This document shows positions 58,391 to 64,000 of a stretch of 64,000 nt of DNA, piece by piece. The stretch's first letter is position 1. Every line of letters starts with the position of its first letter. Under the pieces are notes generated by a model. That model was not told where the DNA came from, did not search any database, and saw nothing but the letters and a program-made list of their open reading frames with translations. The position numbers and the translations under genes were made by a program. The stretch comes from Ligustrum vulgare (taxonomy: Eukaryota > Streptophyta > Magnoliopsida > Lamiales > Oleaceae): the NCBI GenBank assembly GCA_963555705.1, contig OY743177.1, forward strand, positions 57,494,096 through 57,558,095, in the 5' to 3' direction.

Positions 58391-59806
58391 CAAACAAATG
58401 TAAAGTGTGTTTGATTTTAGTAAAGCGAAGGACAATGCGACAATAATTTATGTGAAAAAACGAGCAAGTTTTGTGTTGGGCTCTAATCATGAAGCAAATT
58501 GGATCAAATTAATTCAAGCAAGCCGAGCGATCACCCGATGCAATTAGAAGCGCGATCGCGTTAATGGTCAAAAATCCATGCAGAACCTACGGAGTCTCAC
58601 CATGCAATCTCGCATGGTTCAACCATGCGATAGCGCGGTTGAACTGAAACAGCATTTTTGTGAGTTTTTAATTAAAGTTAGGTTATGCACGTTTTGACAT
58701 TATATTATATTTTCTTTCATTATTGTTGATATTATTGAATTAATTGGAGTGTTTTTTCTAGTAAAGTGAGGAATTCCTTTTCTTGTTTTTCAAGAACAAT
58801 CCATCGAACGTATCATGGAAATTGACATTCCTTGTGGCACAATCCATCGAACGTATCATGGAAATTGACATTCCTTGTGGCATAATGGCGATTTTGAAAG
58901 AATTTTGAATTTTTAGAATATGTGGTTAAAATGTGAAAAGTGATGGGTTTCACAAAAATGTGCGGTTCATTTGAGGAAAAATTGGAAAAATGATTAGGGC
59001 CAAACAAACTAATTAGTTTAACGATTCACAACCAAATCAAGACAACAGACCTGTTGACAACAGATCTATACTCGGGACCTATTTACGAGCATTGTACTTG
59101 TATTTGTTGGATATTGGTTTAATAATACGAGAAATTAGTTAAATATTGAAAATAGACTAAAATGAGTTCGTGTCGATTTCAGCCAAATATTCAAACTCGA
59201 CCCAATCCGTTAGGCAAATTTGTTTGCTACTTCGCAGTTTCGTGCGCACAAACGGGGATCGACCTACATGCTTTAAATGTTATATTTGGCATCTCGAAAA
59301 CAATATCGAATGAATGAGAAATTATGGAAAATGACATAAAATATGGTCAAAATTTTGCCCATGCGATCGCACGGTTTCAATATCATGTGATCACACGTCA
59401 AAATGATTAAATCTCTGTTTGGCGTAAAGCTATGCAGTTGCATGACTTATAATCGTGTTGTCGTATGGTTGTCCGGAAAATGTGTGTCTTTGGAAGAGTT
59501 TCATGGTTTGGAAGCGTTACATGGATTGATCTGCACCACTTCGTCCATAACCTTTCATGCTCTATAAAAAGGATCATTGGGGTGTCCCAAAACACACAGC
59601 AATGATATGCGATATGACTATCATTCTCTCCCTCTTATTAAATCAAATTCTTGCACATTTGTTACATAAATTTGATTTTTCTTGTTCATTTCATTTTAGA
59701 GTACATAAGCCAAAATTCTGATTCGTTGTGCTTGTGTTTTGAAGTGCTACAAACACAAGTTGAAGTCGTTGTATCTTGGGAGTCGATTGTCACAAACCTT
59801 GGTACT
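58391..59806. other. Retroelement-like DNA with GC-rich CGATCG motifs and a 43-bp tandem duplication
   Basis: About 58520-58640 carries GCGATCAC, GCGATCGCG, CATGCGATAGCGCGG and related strings; similar ones recur near 59355-59395 and in the reverse LTR candidate at 27430-27560. A TATA-like CTATAAAAAGG (about 59562-59572) followed by a pyrimidine-rich stretch suggests an LTR promoter. I could not define ends. Confidence 0.4.
58797..58882 (+). repeat. Exact 43-bp tandem duplication
   Basis: 58797-58839 and 58840-58882 read identical (start CAATCCATCGAACG, end CCTTGTGGCA). Exactness implies a recent event. Confidence 0.95.
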
Positions 59807-59814
59807 TTTGCCGG

Positions 59815-60594
59815 TAGATGTGTCAATTCGGGTGATCCGGGCTGGGTCGGCCCACAAACGTATGAGCCTGGTAACGACCCGCTTGGAAAAAAGCTCGTCC
59901 GCTGCGGATTACGGGCCAGTTATGGGTTGACCTACTAATTTTGAACTACAACCTAGACCCGCCCACTGACCCATCTGGGTTGAGCCCATGTGGGTCGTGG
60001 GTCGCGGTTCGTTTCGATTTGACCCGTATGATTGTATAAATAAAATTATAGAATTTCTCATATATATATATATATTTTGTTAAATGTAAACTAAGAAATG
60101 AACAAAATGATAATTTCATATTTATACCAAGAAATATTTACATAGAATTCAAATTTAATGTTATATGAATTATTTATAACTTTGCAAAGTTAAATATAAC
60201 ATAAACAAATAACAGCTAAATGCATTTCGAAGTACTAATATAAAATATTTATAGCTTAAGTACATCCCAACTAGGTTGGCACCTACTTTTACTATAACTT
60301 ATAGTTTAAGTACATCCCAACTAGGTTGACACATACTTAACTATAATTTAGCTATTCGAAAATTATATATTTGTTTCCTAATCAATCTCCCTTCTTTTTT
60401 TTTTTCAAAATTTTTAAATTAATTTGTTTTTTCATGGGCCAGCGGGTTAACCGCGGTCCGTGAAGATGTAACCCGCGGGTCACACTTTTTTGGCATGTGA
60501 ACCACCCGCTCAGGTCACGGGTCGGCCAGCGGTCCTGGGTCGTTCCAGACTGATTTTCGCGGGTTTGACCGGCCCGTCCGTCTTGACACCTCTA
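59815..60594. mobile_element. Non-autonomous hAT element, 780 bp, with 8-bp target duplication
   Basis: Left end TAGATGTGTCAATTCGG, right end complementary to TAGAGGTGTCAAGACGG, the terminal pattern of a common plant hAT group. The flanks TTTGCCGG (59807-59814) and TTTGCGGG (60595-60602) match at 7 of 8 bases, as expected for a hAT 8-bp duplication. The ends are GC-rich with many GGGTC, GACCCG and GGCCC strings; the middle is AT-rich and non-coding. A 50-bp tandem duplication lies at about 60250-60350 (TTAAGTACATCCCAACTAGG twice). Confidence 0.85.
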
Positions 60595-61620
60595 TTTGCG
60601 GGACAAATTCGATTTAAGGACAAAGTTTTCAACACTTGCTTCGCTTTGTCCCTTTCTTCTTGTTTTTCGTGTCATTATTTCGTCCATTTATCGGTACGAG
60701 TTTCATATATAATATATTCTATTTTTTTAACGTCATTATATACAAAATATACCAACAGTATCATATTTAGTCGACTTAATATTGATTAGTAATAATTACG
60801 ACAAGATAGCAAGAAGATAGTTCATGAATCTACCTATAGAATACTGTTTAAACAAACAAATATCCTGCTCCAATGCATGCATGTCTTTTAAGAATATTTC
60901 ATTCTTAAACATCCTTTAATCTATGTTTTTATTTATGAATAATCCCCTAATCCTTATCGAAACATCGTGGCTACACGCAAACGTTTCAGTTCTCTACTTC
61001 TTATTGCTTATAATCCCCTAATCCTTCTCGAAACATCAAGGCCTTAAAGTTTTTATTTTTGCTCTACAAAGTAATACTGTAACAATTATAATTGGTTTGA
61101 ATGTATGATTAAAAAGTGAAGAGAGAAAATGTGTGATTAAAAAATAATTTAAGAAATTGTATTGTTTATAAGTTGATTTATAAATTACAATAATTACGTT
61201 AAAGAACATAAACTTATAAATAAAGAATGTGATGTTTTCGAATAAATATGTAATTGAAAAGTAATTTGAGAAAATGTGTGTACTTAAAAAAACAATTTGG
61301 GAAAATATGTTATTTATAAACAAATTTACCAAATGGAGGCCGAATTTTTAATAAATATATTTCTCCAGATCACTTTAACACCCGTTGGTAAAAGAACTTT
61401 TTTTGTTTATAAACATGTTTATAAGCAATACAATTTTCAAACCACTTTTTAATTACACATATTCTCTCTCCAATTTTAAATCATTATTTTTAACTTCAAA
61501 ATTATAAATAAATAAGTTTATAAATCAAATAGTATTATGAAACGAAGATTAATCATATATATTTTTTCAAACTAACTTTCAACCATATTTTTTTTTTTTT
61601 TTGTCTAGAAAACATAAAAA
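60595..61620. other. Right flank of the hAT element and MITE-like copies
   Basis: 60603-60700 continues the sequence interrupted by the hAT element. About 61062-61345 and 61378-61615 are family-1 MITE-like copies in opposite orientation. No gene. Confidence 0.45.
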
Positions 61621-62581
61621 TTTGATTATAATAAGATGAAAACTGTGACAGCGCCGCCAGATACGATAAAATCTGCAAATAAATTCCATGAACAAAGTCA
61701 GTTGTCATTATCATTTGTATATATTTTAAGGGGTTAGGCTGAAGTGATGCTCACATATTCAGAGAACATAGTCGATTTTCGGAGTTTTCCACGTTTGTTT
61801 TTTTATGGTACCCGTGCGTATAATTTCATTCTCTCTTTTTCCAGCAGCTTATTTTTAATGGTCAACCTCGATTTTGTACACTTTCCACTTTCCACTGGTA
61901 TTTTTCTGATTGCAAAGTCAATATTTTATTAATCAAAATCTGCAATTTTAACAATGTAGAGCAATTGGCCCAACAGCTTCCCAGCCCATTACCTTTGCCT
62001 GGTATCAGAACCTGGGCTTTCCTCTTTATTTTTGATCCACTGATGAGCCCACTTACACTTCTTTAACCCGGACTTAGTCGTGCTTCTCTTAAACACGCTT
62101 TTATCTTTTTCAACTGATTTGGTTACAACCGTTGGATCATACCACCTGGTGTAACTGAGGCCGTTAGATTATTTCTTGATAAATACGCAATATGTAATGC
62201 TAAAGTGGTTCAGGTTCATTGATCCTGATTTGAAACCCTATCTTCTCACGTTCCAAACTCTCTCTCAAAATTATCTCTCTGCGCCTCCTTTGATCTGGGC
62301 GATTCACTTCTCTCTCTCTCTCGCTTGTTCTTCAGTTGAAATTTGTAGTGTTCTTCTGAAATTGTTTAGAGAAGTTGATGTGTTCTTGTAAACACGATTT
62401 GTTTCTGTTTTTGAAGAGTTTTTGTGGAATATTTGTTCGCAGTTTACATACTTTGATATTTAGGGTTTTCTGTAAAGTTTCTTGAATTTTTATTCAGTTT
62501 TTATACAATCTTTGTAAAGATTTGTAAATCAATAATATTTCGCAGATTTTTTGAGTTCTTTTATACTCATTTTTCTCTACA
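61621..62581 (+). repeat. Probable 5' LTR of a Ty1/copia element (start uncertain)
   Basis: The right end is CTCTACA at 62581, one base before the primer site. Upstream lie CCGTTGGATC and GGCCGTTAGAT strings, a CT-rich stretch (62300-62325) and a T-rich U5. A possible left end is TGTGACAGCG near 61648, but its terminus is not certain and the 3' LTR is outside the window. Confidence 0.5.
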
Positions 62582-62582
62582 G

Positions 62583-62594
62583 TGGTATCAGAGC
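62583..62594 (+). promoter_or_regulatory. Primer binding site, initiator tRNA-Met type
   Basis: TGGTATCAGAGC, followed by C, complementary to the 3' end of initiator tRNA-Met. It is one base from the LTR end and is the usual copia primer site. Confidence 0.85.
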
Positions 62595-63248
62595 CTTAGG
62601 GTTTCTGATTTGGGAAAAAAAAAATTGAGGGTTTTTTCGTTTGGGTTTTAGGGATCTTTGTTCTTTCTTTGAAACTTCAAAAATGTTGTATTAAAACCCC
62701 AGATCTTAAGACTCAGGATTGATTTCTGAAACCTTTGAGTTCTTTGTCTGTATATTTGGCTACGGATCCTGTGGTAACTTGGCATCTTGGTTCTTGATCT
62801 TGAAAGATCTGAAGTCAGATCTAACTTTGATTTGGAAATTTCAAAAAGAAATTCTGAATACGCACCAGTCAGGTGATATCTTGAAATTCTTTAGGGTTTT
62901 CTTAATTTCTTTGTTTTTCTTTGTTTTTCCCTCCGTTGAAGCCCCCTTGGACCCTTTTACTCACCTTTGTCCAGGATTCCTTTTGAGAATCAGGGAATCT
63001 GAGGGAGTTCTTGGCCTACCCAAGTTGGGTTGAGGGAAAGAAAGTAATAATCACTGATTCTTGCACAATTGTTTCGGTTACTACTGTATAATTTGTTATC
63101 TGCAGTATTAATTTTGTGTCTTGTGTTGTATTCTACACAATTTGAAATTAGTAAAATCCTATTTTACACTTGATTGCATAATTTTGCCTACTTTGTATTG
63201 TTCCTGCTCTTTGTTGTGCATTTGTTGATTTCCATATTTGCCTTAATC
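62595..63248 (+). other. Long leader of the Ty1/copia element
   Basis: 654 nt between primer site and Gag start. It contains a 104-codon ORF (62719-63033) without recognisable domain and several upstream ATGs. A leader of this length is common in plant copia elements. Confidence 0.6.
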
Positions 63249-64000
63249 ATGAACACTGCTAAGGTAGAAGTAGAAATATGGAATGGGAAGGGGGACTTTA
63301 GTTTATGGAGACAGAAAATTAAAGCCCTATTACTTCAACTAAAATGTGCTAAAGCAATTGATGAAACCTGGCCTGAAACTATGACTGAGGAAAGAAGAAC
63401 TGAATTAGATGAACTTGCCTGGAGTACCCTGTTCCTTCACCTATCTGATACAATGATTAGGAAAGTAGGGGATACCAACACTGCTGCAGACCTATGGGAC
63501 AAACTTGAAGAACTTTTCCTTACTGTTTCTTTACCAAACAAATGTTTTTTATGGAAACAATTTTTTAGTTTTAAGTTTGATCCTACCTTAGGTGCTGAAG
63601 AAAACATAGACATGTTTAATAGAATAACCCAGGATCTTCTAAATGCAGGAGAGAAAACCACTGAAGACCAGAGGGTTGTGTGTTTGTTAAATGGCATGGG
63701 GTATAAATATAAGGACATTAGGAATGGTTTAGAGTATGGAGGGCAAAAATTATCTGTTGAAATAATATACACATCTCTTAAGAATAAGGAATTGGAATCT
63801 AGGTCTGAGCACAAAGAAGCCTATAATGTTGAGTCCACATCCTATAGGGGAAGAAACTCTTTTAGAGGAAACTTTAAAGGCTGGAACCAAAATAAGAATA
63901 ATTCTAAACAGGCTAAAGACTATCAAAATAAAAATTTCATACCTAACAAACCTAGGGATAAGAAGTATGATCATAAAAATTTTAATCAAAACAGGTTTGA
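63249..64000 (+). CDS. Ty1/copia Gag, N-terminal part, open to the window edge
   Basis: ATG at 63249 opens a frame of 250 codons with no stop up to base 64000. It reads as a plant copia Gag: a start motif followed by 'VEIWNGKGDFSLWRQKIKA', then 'ELAWSTLFLHLSD', 'ADLWDKLEELF', 'FFSFKFDPTLGAEENID' and 'FNRITQDLLNAGEK', which is the usual gag-polypeptide (UBN2-like) fold over residues 8-180. The C-terminal part (from about residue 190) is rich in Asn, Lys, Arg and Gly, like the RNA-binding tail before the zinc knuckle, which would lie beyond the window. Gag packages the element RNA in cytoplasmic particles. No break is visible, so the element could be intact. Confidence 0.9.
   Translation, partial: MNTAKVEVEIWNGKGDFSLWRQKIKALLLQLKCAKAIDETWPETMTEERRTELDELAWSTLFLHLSDTMIRKVGDTNTAADLWDKLEELFLTVSLPNKCFLWKQFFSFKFDPTLGAEENIDMFNRITQDLLNAGEKTTEDQRVVCLLNGMGYKYKDIRNGLEYGGQKLSVEIIYTSLKNKELESRSEHKEAYNVESTSYRGRNSFRGNFKGWNQNKNNSKQAKDYQNKNFIPNKPRDKKYDHKNFNQNRF

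Noticed and set aside
61999..62014. TGGTATCAGAACCTGG considered as a second tRNA-Met primer site
   Set aside because: The match breaks after TGGTATCAGA and no LTR end precedes it; the site at 62583 is better placed.
63437..63989. Minus-strand ORFs of 125 and 79 codons
   Set aside because: Shadows of the copia Gag frame on the plus strand.

Overview
The window looks like nuclear DNA of a flowering plant, probably a eudicot. It is very AT-rich, crowded with LTR retrotransposons and MITE-like sequence, and holds one plant-specific AP2/ERF transcription factor gene and one plant-type LOG gene. A solanaceous or other asterid source is possible, but I cannot prove it from the sequence.

Layout. 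1-5893: AT-rich intergenic DNA with one end of a CACTA-type DNA transposon (about 2975-3211). 5894-25476: a Ty3/gypsy (Athila-like) composite of LTR - internal - LTR - internal - LTR, bounded by a single 5-bp target duplication (GTAAC). Both internal parts carry the same in-frame stops and frameshift in gag-pol, and the middle LTR looks like a crossover product of the outer two. 25477-31640: old repeats, a reverse-oriented LTR next to a tRNA-Met-type primer site, and an unrecognised coding-like fragment. 31640-38905: an old, degenerate, reverse-oriented relative of the Athila element that has lost RT-RNase H-integrase; a hAT transposase fragment sits inside its LTR. 41051-41761: an intact intronless ERF gene (minus strand), the clearest host gene.

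42895-49041: the most interesting region. A young LTR element (two 199-bp LTRs that read identical, GAAAG target duplications) has no recognisable gag or pol. It carries, antisense to itself, an intact intronless LOG-type cytokinin-activating enzyme gene and a second intact ORF for a small basic Cys-rich protein. The non-coding backbone on both sides of this cargo is packed with short hairpins whose 4-7 bp stems differ while the 5-nt loop stays CAGAA, CTGAA or TAGAA. The hairpins stop at the cargo edges.

49042-62000: AT-rich DNA with a decayed Tat-type gypsy pol (53520-54815, minus), a 1.55-kb foldback element (about 55897-57447), dispersed MITE-like copies, and a 780-bp non-autonomous hAT element with near-perfect 8-bp target duplications (59815-60594). 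62000-64000: the 5' end of a Ty1/copia element (LTR end, tRNA-iMet primer site, long leader, open Gag frame running off the window).

Overall this is an accessory, transposon-dominated region. The host genes expected to act are ERF and possibly the retrotransposon-borne LOG.
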